Assembly: GCF_000010805.1 (NCBI RefSeq)
Contig: NC_012522.1
Span: forward strand, 7,688,001 to 7,752,000
Direction of reading: 5' to 3'
Length of the DNA stretch: 64,000 nucleotides
Origin: Rhodococcus opacus B4
Lineage (GTDB): Bacteria; Actinomycetota; Actinomycetes; Mycobacteriales; Mycobacteriaceae
Of this stretch, positions 1 through 8,369 are shown piece by piece. The notes under the pieces are model-generated. The model searched no databases. It saw nothing but the letters and a program-made list of their open reading frames with translations, and was not told the origin of the DNA. How positions within the stretch are numbered: position 1 is the first letter of the stretch; every line of letters begins with the position of its first letter. A program made the position numbers and the translations under genes.

Positions 1-1128
1 CTGTGCGCGCTGGTCGCCGCGACGTTCCTCAGCCCCGCCATCGGCTCGGACTCGAAGTCCACCGAACGCGCTCGCGCGCTCCTGAAGTCGGGGAGCGGGA
101 GCCCGCTGTCCTGGATGACGACGTGGCGCGGCAACAACTACTGGTTCTCCGCCGACGGCACCAGCTACGTCGCGTACCGGGTCATCGCCGGGGTCGCGCT
201 GACCACCGGCGACCCGGTCGGCCCCCCGGACCGGTTGCGGGACACCGTCGAACACTTCGCCGAATTCGCCGCAGGCAACGGCTGGATTCCGTGCTTCTAC
301 TCGGTGACCGGGGAGGTCCGCGACGTCACCGACGCCCTCGGCTGGAGCGGCATCCAGGTGGCGGAGGAGACGGTGCTGGACCTGGGGCAGATCGCGTTCA
401 CCGGCAAACGGTTCCAGGACGTCCGCACCGCCCTGAACAAGGCGAAGAAGTCGGGGATCACCGCCGAATGGGTCAGCTTCCCCAGCGCCCCCCGGGCGAT
501 CACCGATCAGATCACCGCGATCTCCGAGGAGTGGGTGGCCGACAAGGGCATGCCCGAAATGGGTTTCACGCTCGGCGGACTCGACGAGGTCGACGACCCG
601 GAGGTGCGCTGCCTGATCGCCGTCGACGAGGACCGCACCGTCCACGGCATCACGTCCTGGCTGCCGGTGTACCAGGACGGGCGGGTGGTCGGCTGGACCC
701 TCGACTTCATGCGGCGGCGAGCGGAGGGGTTCCGGCCGGCGATGGAGTTCCTCATCGCGTCCGCGGCGCTGAAACTGGAGGAGGAGGGCGCCCAGTTCCT
801 GAGCCTGTCCGGCGCTCCGCTCGCGAAGGTCGAGCAACCCGACGGCGACGCCGACGAGCGGGAACGGTCGGAGTCGTCGAGCCTGTCGGCGGTGATGGAC
901 AGCGTGCTCGACCTGCTCGGCCGCACCCTGGAACCGGTGTACGGGTTCCGGTCCCTGCTGGCGTTCAAGTCGAAGTTCCAGCCCCGGTACGTGGCCATGC
1001 ACATGACGTTCGCCGACCCGGCCGCGCTCCCCAGCATCGGCAACGCCGTCGGCAGGGCGTACCTGCCGACGGTGTCGCTGAGGCAGAGCTACCGGCTGGT
1101 GCGGACGATGATCGGGGGCCGGCGCTGA
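1..1128 (+). CDS. DUF2156 / LPG-synthase C-terminal-type protein (5' truncated)
   Basis: The reading frame is open from the first base and runs to TGA at 1126-1128, so the gene begins outside the window. The visible part matches the cytosolic aminoacyl-transfer (DUF2156, GNAT-like) domain of lysyl-phosphatidylglycerol synthase-type proteins: an STERARALL segment, then TTWRGNNYWFSADG, GDPVGPPDRL and FLSLSGAPLA blocks in the usual order. In the family an N-terminal multi-membrane part precedes this domain; a hydrophobic stretch at the very start (ALVAATFL) could be its end. The family role is membrane lipid modification or lipid flipping; the true substrate cannot be read here. An internal ATG at 115 is not a convincing start because conserved residues lie before it. 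Confidence 0.8.
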   Translation: MCALVAATFLSPAIGSDSKSTERARALLKSGSGSPLSWMTTWRGNNYWFSADGTSYVAYRVIAGVALTTGDPVGPPDRLRDTVEHFAEFAAGNGWIPCFYSVTGEVRDVTDALGWSGIQVAEETVLDLGQIAFTGKRFQDVRTALNKAKKSGITAEWVSFPSAPRAITDQITAISEEWVADKGMPEMGFTLGGLDEVDDPEVRCLIAVDEDRTVHGITSWLPVYQDGRVVGWTLDFMRRRAEGFRPAMEFLIASAALKLEEEGAQFLSLSGAPLAKVEQPDGDADERERSESSSLSAVMDSVLDLLGRTLEPVYGFRSLLAFKSKFQPRYVAMHMTFADPAALPSIGNAVGRAYLPTVSLRQSYRLVRTMIGGRR

Positions 1129-1134
1129 CGGCCG

Positions 1135-1968
1135 CTACTTCGCGTCCGGTCCGCCGATCGCCCCGTACACGTGGCGGGTGCCGATCGGCACCACCAGCGG
1201 CCGGTCGGACACCGGGTCGGCGATGACCGCGGCCTCCAGACCGAACACCTCGAGCAACAGTTCAGCAGAGATGATGTCCTTCGGCGCGCCGGACGCGACG
1301 ATGGTGCCGTCCCGCATGACGATCAGCTGGTCGCTGTAGCGGATCGCGAGGTTCAGGTCGTGCAGGACCATCACCACGGTGCGGCCCAACTCTTCGTGCA
1401 TCCGGTCCACCAGGTCGAGGACCTCGACGGAGTGCGCCAGGTCCAGGTAGGTGGTGGGCTCGTCGAGCAGAAGGATGTCGGTGCCCTGCGCGAGGGCCAT
1501 CGAGATCCATGCCCGCTGACGCTGGCCGCCCGACAGCTGGTCGACGGGGCGGTCCGCGAGGTCGGACACCCCGGTCAGTGCGAGTGCCTCGGCGACCTCA
1601 CCCTCGTCGTCGGACGACCACTGCCGCAGCCACGACTGGTGCGGGTGCCGTCCGCGGGCCACCAGATCGGCGACGGTGAGCCCCTCGGGGGCCACCGGCG
1701 CCTGCGGGAGCATGCCGAGCGTGCGGGCGACGTCCTTGGTGCGCATCGACCCGATGGCCTTGCCGTCCAGCAGTACCGAACCGTTGCGGGGCTTCAACAG
1801 CCGCCCCAGCGCGCGCAGCAGCGTGGACTTGCCGCAACCGTTCGGCCCGATCACGGTGGTGATCACCCCGGTCCGCACCTCGAGGTTCAGGTGATCGACG
1901 ATGATCCGGTCGCCGTACCCGAGGCTCAGGTTGTCGGCGATCAGGCGAGAGTCAGTCTGCACGGTCAT
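1135..1968 (-). CDS. Iron-siderophore ABC transporter ATP-binding protein (FecE/FepC type)
   Basis: 277-aa ATPase that would energise uptake of ferric siderophores at the inner membrane. Walker A (GPNGCGKST, about residues 41-49), the signature LSGGQRQR (145-152) and Walker B ILLLDEPT (165-172) are intact, and the MLPQAPVAPEGLTVADLV region is typical of FecE/FepC. Its ATG overlaps the stop of the upstream permease gene by 4 bp, so translation is coupled. It is the last gene of a three-gene operon (permease, permease, ATPase) behind an IdeR box at 4597-4615. No substrate-binding lipoprotein is encoded in the operon, so the binding protein must come from elsewhere. Confidence 0.92.
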   Translation of the reverse strand: MTVQTDSRLIADNLSLGYGDRIIVDHLNLEVRTGVITTVIGPNGCGKSTLLRALGRLLKPRNGSVLLDGKAIGSMRTKDVARTLGMLPQAPVAPEGLTVADLVARGRHPHQSWLRQWSSDDEGEVAEALALTGVSDLADRPVDQLSGGQRQRAWISMALAQGTDILLLDEPTTYLDLAHSVEVLDLVDRMHEELGRTVVMVLHDLNLAIRYSDQLIVMRDGTIVASGAPKDIISAELLLEVFGLEAAVIADPVSDRPLVVPIGTRHVYGAIGGPDAK

Positions 1969-3071
1969 GCCGAGACCTTCCGATTGTTGCGAACCAGCAG
2001 ATACAGCAGGAATGGGCCACCGAGTGCCGAGGTGACGATACCCACGGGCAGCTCGACGGGCAGGATGGTGCGGGCGACGACGTCGCTGGCCACCACGAGC
2101 ACGGCGCCGGTCAGCGCCGACGCGATGAGCGGCGGGCCGGCGGAGCGCACCAGCCGCAGCGCCACCTGCGGTGCGGCGAGGGCGACGAACCCGACCGGGC
2201 CGGCCGCCGCGGTGGCGATGCCGGCGAGGGCGACGGCCATGAGCAGCAGCCGGGCCTGCGACCACTGCAGCCGCACCCCCAGCGACACCGCGTTGTCGTC
2301 GCCGAGACGCAGGGCGCCCATCGTGAACGACGAGATCACCGCGTAGCCGCCGACGAGGACGACGGCGATCGTGACGGGCCACACCTGACTCCAGGCGGCG
2401 CCGTTGAGGGACCCGTTGAGCCACACCTGAGCCCGCGACGCGTCGTTGATGTCCGCCGAGATCAGCAGCCACCCGGTGACTGCGATCAGCATGGCGTTGA
2501 CACCGATGCCGATCAGGATCAGCCGGTACCCCTCCACCCCACCACGCCACGCGAGGAGGTAGATGACCAGGGCGGTGAGGAGTCCCCCGAACAGGGCCGC
2601 GAGGGGGATCCCGAGGGTGGCGAGGATGCCGACGAAGCTGCCGCCGCCGCCGAGGACGATCAGCGCGACCGCGGCGGCGCTGGCACCGGACGTGATGCCG
2701 AGGATGTCGGGGCTGGCGAGGGCGTTGCGGGCGATCGACTGGGTGATGGCGCCGGCCAGGCCGAGGGCCATGCCGATGAACACCCCGGTCAGCGACCGCG
2801 GCAGGCGGAGGTCCAGGACGATGAAGTTCTGCGCCTTCGTGCCGCCACCGAACAGCACCCGCGTGACCTCGGGGATGGACAGCGGGTAGTCGCCGCGCCC
2901 GATGTTGAGGCACAGCACCAGGAACAGGGCCGCCAGCAGCGCGACGTTGACGGCGATGCCGAGGGGGCGCATAACCAGGGAGACCGGTCCGAGGCGGAAC
3001 GCGGGGCGCGCCGGCACCCGGCCCGCCGGCGCGGCGCCGAGGTCGGGGCGCACGTCGTCTCGAGTGCTCAC
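1965..3071 (-). CDS. FecCD-family siderophore ABC permease
   Basis: 368-aa polytopic membrane protein of the BtuC/FecCD family. Diagnostic blocks are LRLPRSLTGVFIGMALGLAG, QSIARNALASPDILGI near residues 95-130 and GFVALAAPQVALRLV towards the C-terminus; about ten hydrophobic segments are visible. It would pair with the neighbouring permease to form the translocation pore for a ferric siderophore. Both ends overlap neighbours by 4 bp, showing tight translational coupling. The first 25 residues are Pro/Ala/Arg-rich and probably cytosolic. Confidence 0.92.
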   Translation of the reverse strand: MSTRDDVRPDLGAAPAGRVPARPAFRLGPVSLVMRPLGIAVNVALLAALFLVLCLNIGRGDYPLSIPEVTRVLFGGGTKAQNFIVLDLRLPRSLTGVFIGMALGLAGAITQSIARNALASPDILGITSGASAAAVALIVLGGGGSFVGILATLGIPLAALFGGLLTALVIYLLAWRGGVEGYRLILIGIGVNAMLIAVTGWLLISADINDASRAQVWLNGSLNGAAWSQVWPVTIAVVLVGGYAVISSFTMGALRLGDDNAVSLGVRLQWSQARLLLMAVALAGIATAAAGPVGFVALAAPQVALRLVRSAGPPLIASALTGAVLVVASDVVARTILPVELPVGIVTSALGGPFLLYLLVRNNRKVSA

Positions 3072-4537
3072 AGGCTTGCCAACTTTCTGCGCCGAACCAA
3101 CGCGATGAAGAACGGTGCCCCGAACACGGCGAGCACGATTCCCACCTGCAACTCACCGGGCCTGACCACGACACGCCCGATGACGTCGGCGGTCACGAGC
3201 ATGACGCCGCCGAGGAGCCCGGCGTAGGGGACCAGCCACCGGTAGTCGGGGCCGGTGATGGCCCGCGCGACGTGGGGGACGACGAGGCCGATGAACGCGA
3301 TCGGACCGCACGCCGCGGTGGCCGCACCGGTGAGGAGGGTGATCGCGACGATGCCGAGCGCGCGGCTGGCCGCGATGTTGGTGCCCAGCGACCGGGCCAC
3401 GTCCTCGCCGAGGCTGAGGACGTTCAGGCCCGGGGTGCTGACCAGGGCGAGGATCAGCCCGATAACCAGGAACGGCAGCACCTGCCACAGCACGTCGAAG
3501 CCGCGGCCGGCCACCGACCCGACCACCCAGAACCGGTACGAGTCGAGGCTGGACTGGTCGACGATGATGATCGCGTTGGTCATGGCCTGCAGGAAGAACG
3601 CGACGGCGGCGCCGGCGAGAGCCAGGCTCAGTGGGCTCGCCGCTCCGTTGCCGATCGACGACAGCCCGAACACGATCACACTGGCCGCGAACGATCCGGC
3701 GAACGCGAACCACAGGTATTCGCTGGGCGCGCTGAACCCGAACAGGTACATCGACAGCACGACGAGGAACGCGGCGCCGGCGTTGAGACCGAGGAGTCCG
3801 GCGTCGGCGAGCGGGTTGCGGGTGTGCCCCTGGATGAGGGCGCCCGCGACACCGAGCGCCATCCCGACGACCAGACCCAGCACGGTGCGCGGGCCGCGCA
3901 GCGTGCGCACGATGATGTCGGTCTGCGAGCCGTCCGGATCGACCAGGGCGTGGAAGATCTCCGCGAACGACAGCGGCCGCGCCCCGACCGCGACGCTGGC
4001 GAGCAGGACCAGTCCGAGCAGGATCACCAGGACGCCCAGCCCGATCAGCCGGCGGCGGCGGATCGCGGCGACGCTGACGTCCTTCTCGCGGACGGCGAAT
4101 CCCTCGGCGGTGGCGGTGCTTTCCCGCACGACCTCGGTGCCGGTGCGCCGGAACGCCCGCTGCAGGGACCGTGTCGGACCGATCGCGTCTCCGGTGTGGG
4201 TGTCGCGGGTGACGAGGCCGACCCAGCCCTTGCCCGAACTCTGCCCGGTGTTGCCCTCGCGGAATCCGCGGTTCCACAGGGCGAGTCCCAGCGCGATCGC
4301 GACGGCGGCGCCGCCGAACACGACGCGGTCGGCCTCCCCGCCGCCGTTGTCGTCGCGGAGGGAGTCGACGATGTACCACCCGAGAACGAGCGGGATGGCC
4401 ACTATCCCGAGGTCGAGGAGTCCCGCGAGGGCCCGGAGGTACAGCGGGGCGGGACCGCGCGGAACGTCGCGCTTTCCGTAGGGCTCGTCGGTCGGCAGGT
4501 GCGGGATGTCGCTGCCGAAGTGTCTGGTCGTCGTCAC
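3068..4537 (-). CDS. RDD domain-FecCD siderophore permease fusion
   Basis: About 489 aa. Residues roughly 33-131 form an RDD-type membrane domain (LYLRALAGLLDLGIVAIPLV ... GKGWVGLVTRDTHTGDAIG ... RSLQRAFRR), and residues about 160-489 are a complete FecCD permease (LRGPRTVLGLVVGMALGVAG, GHTRNPLADAGLLGLNAG, FIGLVVPHVAR). The fusion is read directly in one frame. The GTG at 4537 is preferred because AGGAG lies upstream, though the spacing is long; a GTG at 4573 is also possible and lies close to the iron box. It is the first gene of the uptake operon. Function of the RDD part is unknown; RDD proteins are often linked to ion or osmolyte transport. Confidence 0.85.
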   Translation of the reverse strand: MTTTRHFGSDIPHLPTDEPYGKRDVPRGPAPLYLRALAGLLDLGIVAIPLVLGWYIVDSLRDDNGGGEADRVVFGGAAVAIALGLALWNRGFREGNTGQSSGKGWVGLVTRDTHTGDAIGPTRSLQRAFRRTGTEVVRESTATAEGFAVREKDVSVAAIRRRRLIGLGVLVILLGLVLLASVAVGARPLSFAEIFHALVDPDGSQTDIIVRTLRGPRTVLGLVVGMALGVAGALIQGHTRNPLADAGLLGLNAGAAFLVVLSMYLFGFSAPSEYLWFAFAGSFAASVIVFGLSSIGNGAASPLSLALAGAAVAFFLQAMTNAIIIVDQSSLDSYRFWVVGSVAGRGFDVLWQVLPFLVIGLILALVSTPGLNVLSLGEDVARSLGTNIAASRALGIVAITLLTGAATAACGPIAFIGLVVPHVARAITGPDYRWLVPYAGLLGGVMLVTADVIGRVVVRPGELQVGIVLAVFGAPFFIALVRRRKLASL

Positions 4538-4596
4538 TGGCGGGGGAGGCTCCTGACGTGTGTGCCTGTGCACGGGATCTGCACTGATTCAACTAC

Positions 4597-4615
4597 TTAG
4601 GTTACGGAACCCTAT
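4597..4615 (-). promoter_or_regulatory. IdeR/DtxR iron box upstream of siderophore importer operon
   Basis: TTAGGTTACGGAACCCTAT matches the 19-bp IdeR/DtxR consensus TTAGGTTAGGCTAACCTAA at most positions. It lies 20-80 bp upstream of the possible starts of the permease operon, where a bound iron-loaded repressor would block transcription. Confidence 0.75.
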
Positions 4616-4697
4616 CCCCGATGCCACATCCGGCGGGGCGTCCCGGGCGCCGCGGTGGGCCGGGGTGCCCCACATCACATGATGTCAAGTCTTGATA

Positions 4698-4716
4698 TTT
4701 GGTTAGGCTCACCTAT
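4698..4716 (+). promoter_or_regulatory. IdeR/DtxR iron box upstream of FhuF-like gene
   Basis: TTTGGTTAGGCTCACCTAT agrees with the IdeR/DtxR consensus at 16 of 19 positions. It lies 38 bp upstream of the GTG start at 4755, consistent with iron repression of the divergent siderophore-iron gene. Confidence 0.82.
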
Positions 4717-4754
4717 GTTTGGTGGTGTTCCATCCCGACCGATTGGAGTGCACG

Positions 4755-5495
4755 GTGACCTCGACCCTGTCCGCCCCCGCGACCGCACTGGACGTGTCCT
4801 GCACACGACTTCGCGCGCTGAACGCCGAATATCCGCGCATGTACGCGGTCGCGACGATGGCAGACGAGGGTAAACGCAGGTGGTGGTCGCTCGCCGACGA
4901 CCTCGACGGCGACCGGGTGCCCCGGATGTGGGCGCGTTCGCTCGAGGACGTCCCCGATTCGGACGTCGCCGCGATGCAGGTGGCCACGGCGCTGATTCAC
5001 GCGGTGGTCGGGCGTGTCACCGCCCTCGTCGTACTGGAGGGGCGGGCCTGGGACCCGGGGCTCGAGAACCTGTGGATCCACATGGACAGTGACGAAGGGA
5101 TCGACTGGGCGGGCGTCGCTGACGACACCATGCGTGTCCTGCCGGACGACCCCTACGCCGGCGCGCCCCGGACGGTCACCGTGCCGTGCGAACGCGCGCT
5201 GCTGCTCTGGACCGTGCACCGCAGCCTCACGTCGCTGCACGCGGTCTTCGATGCGATCGCCCGGCTGACGCCGATCGACGCGTCCCGATTCTGGGGGCTC
5301 GTGGGGGAGTCGGTGCTCGGCGCCGCGACGTACGTGCCGATTCTCGCCGGTGGCGGCGAAGCCGCCGCGCAGCGCCGGGGTCAGGGCATCCTGGACGCCT
5401 TCGTGGCCGCCGGGGTGCCGGTCCGCTCGAAGACCCGGATCACGCGCCCGCACTGCGGTCGCCTGGGCCAGACACGGAAGCGCTTGCTTAATTAG
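4755..5495 (+). CDS. FhuF-like / IucA-IucC C-terminal-like siderophore-iron protein
   Basis: 246 aa from the GTG at 4755, chosen because GGAG sits six bases upstream; a TTG at 4719 would extend it but lies next to the iron box. The protein resembles the ferric-siderophore reductase / IucA-IucC C-terminal-like group (LHAVFDAIARLT ... FWGLVGESVLGAATYVPILA). FhuF proteins normally end in a four-cysteine 2Fe-2S motif; here only one Cys (RPHCGRL) is seen near the C-terminus, so a cluster is unlikely in this form. It is divergent from the importer operon and shares its iron-box control, suggesting release or handling of iron from the imported siderophore. Family assignment is an inference of moderate strength. 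Confidence 0.6.
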   Translation: MTSTLSAPATALDVSCTRLRALNAEYPRMYAVATMADEGKRRWWSLADDLDGDRVPRMWARSLEDVPDSDVAAMQVATALIHAVVGRVTALVVLEGRAWDPGLENLWIHMDSDEGIDWAGVADDTMRVLPDDPYAGAPRTVTVPCERALLLWTVHRSLTSLHAVFDAIARLTPIDASRFWGLVGESVLGAATYVPILAGGGEAAAQRRGQGILDAFVAAGVPVRSKTRITRPHCGRLGQTRKRLLN

Positions 5496-5510
5496 GGAAG
5501 CCTTGCCTAT
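5492..5510 (+). promoter_or_regulatory. Third IdeR-like iron box
   Basis: TTAGGGAAGCCTTGCCTAT matches the IdeR consensus at about 13 of 19 positions and keeps both outer half-sites. It overlaps the stop codon of the FhuF-like gene, where no annotated gene follows on the plus strand before the hairpin at 5611. Confidence 0.5.
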
Positions 5511-5610
5511 ACTCGTGGCAGACGTCGAGCAGAAACGCCGACGCCGAGAACCGAACTACCGGACCGCGCAGGAGTCCTGAGGGCTGCAGTGACTCCCAGG
5601 TCCATCCCAC

Positions 5611-5644
5611 GGCGGGCCTCACGCTGACAAGCGTGAGGCCCGCC
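5611..5644. terminator. Perfect 14-bp stem-loop between convergent genes
   Basis: GGCGGGCCTCACGC (5611-5624), loop TGACAA, then its exact complement (5631-5644), followed by gatcttt. It can terminate both the plus-strand FhuF-like transcript and the minus-strand DUF899 gene that ends at 5657. Confidence 0.8.
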
Positions 5645-5656
5645 GATCTTTCTGCC

Positions 5657-6361
5657 TCACTGGGAGTCCGGATTCGGGCCGTAGAGCCGGGCGACGTCGG
5701 GGGAGTCGAGCCACTTGGAATAGGTCGGCGACTTCGGCCACCCCTCGGGTGAGTCCTGCCATTGCTCCTGGCGGCCCCACGGCAGGATGTCGACCAACGC
5801 GAAGGTATAGCTGAGCTGTTCGGTGCCGCGGCCGGTGGTGTGCCAGGTGCGGTAGACCGTGTCGCCGTCGCGCAGAAACACATTGACCGCGAAGCCAGCG
5901 CCGGGCGGTGCGCCGACATCGGCGCCGAACGAGCTCTCCGAAGACGAGTACCAGTCCATCTCGTTCCCGACCTTCGCCTTGTAGGCCAGTGCTTCTTCGA
6001 TGGGCCCGTTGGTGACGATGACGAAGCGGGCGTCGTAGTTGTCGAGGATGCCCAGCCGGGTCCACTGCGAGGTGAGGCTGGTGCAGCCGCCGCACTGCCA
6101 CTCCGCTCCGTCGGACCACATGTGGTTGTAGACGATGAGTTGCGAGCGGCCGTCGAACACATCGACCAGCCGGGTCGGGCCGTCCGGACCGATAAGTGTG
6201 TAGTCGGGCAGCTCGACCATCGGCAGCCTGCGGCGCTGCGCGGCGATGGCGTCGAGTTCACGGGTGGCGGCCTTTTCCCGCGTCCGCAAGTCGTCGAGTG
6301 CTGTCTGCCAGGTCTGCTGGTCGACGACTGGGGGTAGGGCGCTGACGTTGTGCTGGTTCAT
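5657..6361 (-). CDS. DUF899 family thioredoxin-like protein
   Basis: 234 aa, starting MNQHNVSALPPV after a GGGAGG Shine-Dalgarno four bases upstream of ATG. The DUF899 signature is clear: an N-terminal LRTREKAATRELDAIAAQRRRLPMVE helix, YTLIGPDGPTRLVDVFDGRSQLIVYNHMW, and the cysteine pair in WQCGGCTSL, then TYRTWHTTGRGTEQL-type C-terminal residues. DUF899 proteins are thioredoxin-like and of uncertain function. It converges with the FhuF-like gene and stands divergent from the SRPBCC gene at 6594. Nothing ties it to iron except position. Confidence 0.85.
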   Translation of the reverse strand: MNQHNVSALPPVVDQQTWQTALDDLRTREKAATRELDAIAAQRRRLPMVELPDYTLIGPDGPTRLVDVFDGRSQLIVYNHMWSDGAEWQCGGCTSLTSQWTRLGILDNYDARFVIVTNGPIEEALAYKAKVGNEMDWYSSSESSFGADVGAPPGAGFAVNVFLRDGDTVYRTWHTTGRGTEQLSYTFALVDILPWGRQEQWQDSPEGWPKSPTYSKWLDSPDVARLYGPNPDSQ

Positions 6362-6593
6362 GTGACCTCCCGGGTCGGATGGGTCTTCTCTGCAGTATTG
6401 ACCGGCCAGATACCCGAAAGTCATCGCGTCCGTGTCGGCAACGGCTGCGACCGCGACTGCGATTGCGTCGAGCGGGGATCGGGCGCGGTGCCATGCGATG
6501 CGGTCGACAACTTCCTGCGAGATGATCTCACCGCAGGCACCTTCGAGGCTGCCGGCGTCGACATCTTTACCGGAACCCCAGGAGCGCTCCATC

Positions 6594-7085
6594 ATGAAGT
6601 ACACCGTCTCGATCGAGATCGCCCTGCCGCTGGAGGCAGCGGTACAGCTGCTCGCGGACCCGGCACACCTGCCGAAGTGGCTGCGGGGCCTGGTGCTGCA
6701 CGAGCCGCTGAGTGGGGTGCACGGGCAGGTCGGCACCATTTCGCGGGTGGTGATGCAGACGGGGAAGCAGACGATGGAGTGCACCGAGACCATCACGCGC
6801 CGGGAACCGGCAGACCTGCGCGCGATTCCGAAGGAGAGCGTCGTTCACTTCGACCGCGAGATCGTCGGCGAGGGCATGTGGAGCGCCGTGCGCGAGCGGC
6901 TGACCGAAGCCGGTCCGGACACGACGCTGTGGGTGAGCGAGAGCGAATACCGGTTCAGCGGCGTGCTGATGCGGCTGGTGGCGCTTCTGATGCCCGGTGC
7001 CTTCCGCAAGCAGTCGCGACAGCACATGCAGGACTTCAAGGCGTTCGCCGAGCAGGGTACGGACGTCCGCGACACGACCGACTGA
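6594..7085 (+). CDS. SRPBCC family protein
   Basis: 163 aa beginning MKYTVSIEIALPLEAAVQLL, with AGGAG nine bases upstream of ATG 6594. The N-terminal beta strand, LPKWLRGL helix region and long C-terminal helix (FRKQSRQHMQDFKAFAEQ) fit the START/Bet v1-like SRPBCC fold, which forms a cavity for hydrophobic ligands. No enzyme can be inferred. The frame is open further upstream, but the strong ribosome site supports 6594. Confidence 0.8.
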   Translation: MKYTVSIEIALPLEAAVQLLADPAHLPKWLRGLVLHEPLSGVHGQVGTISRVVMQTGKQTMECTETITRREPADLRAIPKESVVHFDREIVGEGMWSAVRERLTEAGPDTTLWVSESEYRFSGVLMRLVALLMPGAFRKQSRQHMQDFKAFAEQGTDVRDTTD

Positions 7086-7096
7086 TCTACGATCAG

Positions 7097-7113
7097 CGCT
7101 CGTCTCCCGAGCG
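7097..7113. terminator. Small stem-loop between convergent genes
   Basis: CGCTCG, loop TCTCC, CGAGCG. It sits in the 57-bp gap between the SRPBCC gene and the convergent RibD-domain gene; the stem is only 6 bp. Confidence 0.4.
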
Positions 7114-7142
7114 TAGGGAGCGGGCCGACGCCTCTCGGGTAC

Positions 7143-7706
7143 TCAGCGCCTGGTCTCGTACCTGGCCAGGACCACGCCGTCGGGGAACGTCCCGGTCTCC
7201 ACCAGGGTCAGGTTCACCCAGTTGTCCAGGGCCGTGAAGAACGGCGTGCCGCCACCGACGAGGACCGGATGGGTGACGATCGCGTACTCGTCGATCAGCC
7301 CGGCCCGCATGGCCGCTGCGGCGAGTGTGGCGCCGGCGATATCCATGGGCCCGCCGTCCTCGGCCTCGAGCCGGGTGATCTCGGTGACCGCGTCGCCGGT
7401 GACCAGGCGGGTGTTCCAGTCGACCGTGCGGATCGTCGAGGAGAACACCACCTTCGGCATGTCCCGCCAGCGGCGGGCGAACTCGATCTCCGCAGGTGTG
7501 ACACCGGGCTGCTGGTCGGCGGTCGGCCAGTGCGAGCTCATCGTCTCCCACAGTTTGCGCCCGTACAGCGCTGTGTCTGTCGCCCTCACCCGGTCGGACC
7601 ACCACTGGAACAGCTCGTCGCTCGGCACACTCCAGCCGAGGTCGTCGCCCGGCGCGGCGATGTAACCGTCCAGGCTCACGTTCATGGCGAAGGTCAGTTT
7701 CCGCAT
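7143..7706 (-). CDS. Dihydrofolate reductase-like / RibD C-terminal domain protein
   Basis: 187 aa. The start MRKLTFAMNVSLDGYIAAPGDDLGW is the classic N-terminus of the RibD C-terminal (DHFR-like) reductase family, followed by LYGRKLWETM, MPKVVFSST and the glycine-rich VGGGTPFF near the C-terminus. These are NADPH-dependent oxidoreductases of mostly unknown substrate; the gene is free-standing, with no riboflavin genes nearby. Confidence 0.87.
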   Translation of the reverse strand: MRKLTFAMNVSLDGYIAAPGDDLGWSVPSDELFQWWSDRVRATDTALYGRKLWETMSSHWPTADQQPGVTPAEIEFARRWRDMPKVVFSSTIRTVDWNTRLVTGDAVTEITRLEAEDGGPMDIAGATLAAAAMRAGLIDEYAIVTHPVLVGGGTPFFTALDNWVNLTLVETGTFPDGVVLARYETRR

Positions 7707-7835
7707 GGTGTCAGCCTCCCGCGAGTCGGTTCCGCCGCCGATCTCGCGACCCTACATTTTCCCGGGCCCGTCGTGTCGTGTAGGCAGGAGATCGGGTGCG
7801 CCGCGAGAGCGCACAGTGATCCGATGGAGAGTGTG

Positions 7836-8297
7836 ATGGTGGGTTCCGGGGAACAGCAGGCATCGAACGGTGACGGCCGGGTCGACACCGCGGCATTGAC
7901 CGCACAGTTGGGGAAGGGATTCGACGCCCTCATCGGACTGGAATACCTCGAACTGACTCCCGACCGGGTGCGAGCACAGTGGACGGTCACACCCGACCTG
8001 CAGCAACCGGCCGGAATCCAGCACGGCGGCGTGTACTGCTCCGTCATCGAATCGGTGGCCAGCACGGCGGGCACGGTCTGGCTCGGCGGACGCGGCCACG
8101 TGGTCGGCGTCAACAACAACACCGACTTCCTCCGCGCGACGCGGGAGGGAACGCTGACCGCCGAGGCCAGCCCCGTCCACCGCGGACGCACCCAGCAGTT
8201 GTGGGAGGTCCGGATCACCGACGAACAGGATCGACTGGTCTCCAAGGGGCAGGTCCGGCTCGCGAACATCACCGACACCGGACGCCTCGGCAACTGA
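7836..8297 (+). CDS. PaaI-type hotdog thioesterase
   Basis: About 153 aa of the hotdog fold. IGLEYLELTPDRVRAQW, then QPAGIQHGGVYCSVIESVAS (HGG with the helix that follows) and GVNNNTDFLRAT are the usual catalytic and substrate-binding parts of PaaI/YbgC-like acyl-CoA thioesterases, in particular the menaquinone DHNA-CoA or phenylacetyl-CoA types. The ATG at 7836 has GGAGAG upstream; an ATG at 7824 adds four residues. It ends before a strong hairpin at 8313-8346. Confidence 0.85.
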   Translation: MVGSGEQQASNGDGRVDTAALTAQLGKGFDALIGLEYLELTPDRVRAQWTVTPDLQQPAGIQHGGVYCSVIESVASTAGTVWLGGRGHVVGVNNNTDFLRATREGTLTAEASPVHRGRTQQLWEVRITDEQDRLVSKGQVRLANITDTGRLGN

Positions 8298-8312
8298 CCC
8301 ACCCGGACACGG

Positions 8313-8346
8313 CGGAGGGGACGGACCCGACGGCCCGTCCCCTCCG
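8313..8346. terminator. Bidirectional terminator hairpin
   Basis: CGGAGGGGACGG (8313-8324) pairs with CCGTCCCCTCCG (8335-8346): 12 bp, 10-base loop. It lies between the thioesterase gene (+) and ndh (-), which converge on it. Confidence 0.8.
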
Positions 8347-8369
8347 TGTTCAGCGCGGGTGCGACAGCG

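Noticed and set aside
3272-4600. Long plus-strand open frame opposite the RDD-FecCD gene
   Set aside because: Acidic/Arg-rich shadow without motifs; no ribosome site.
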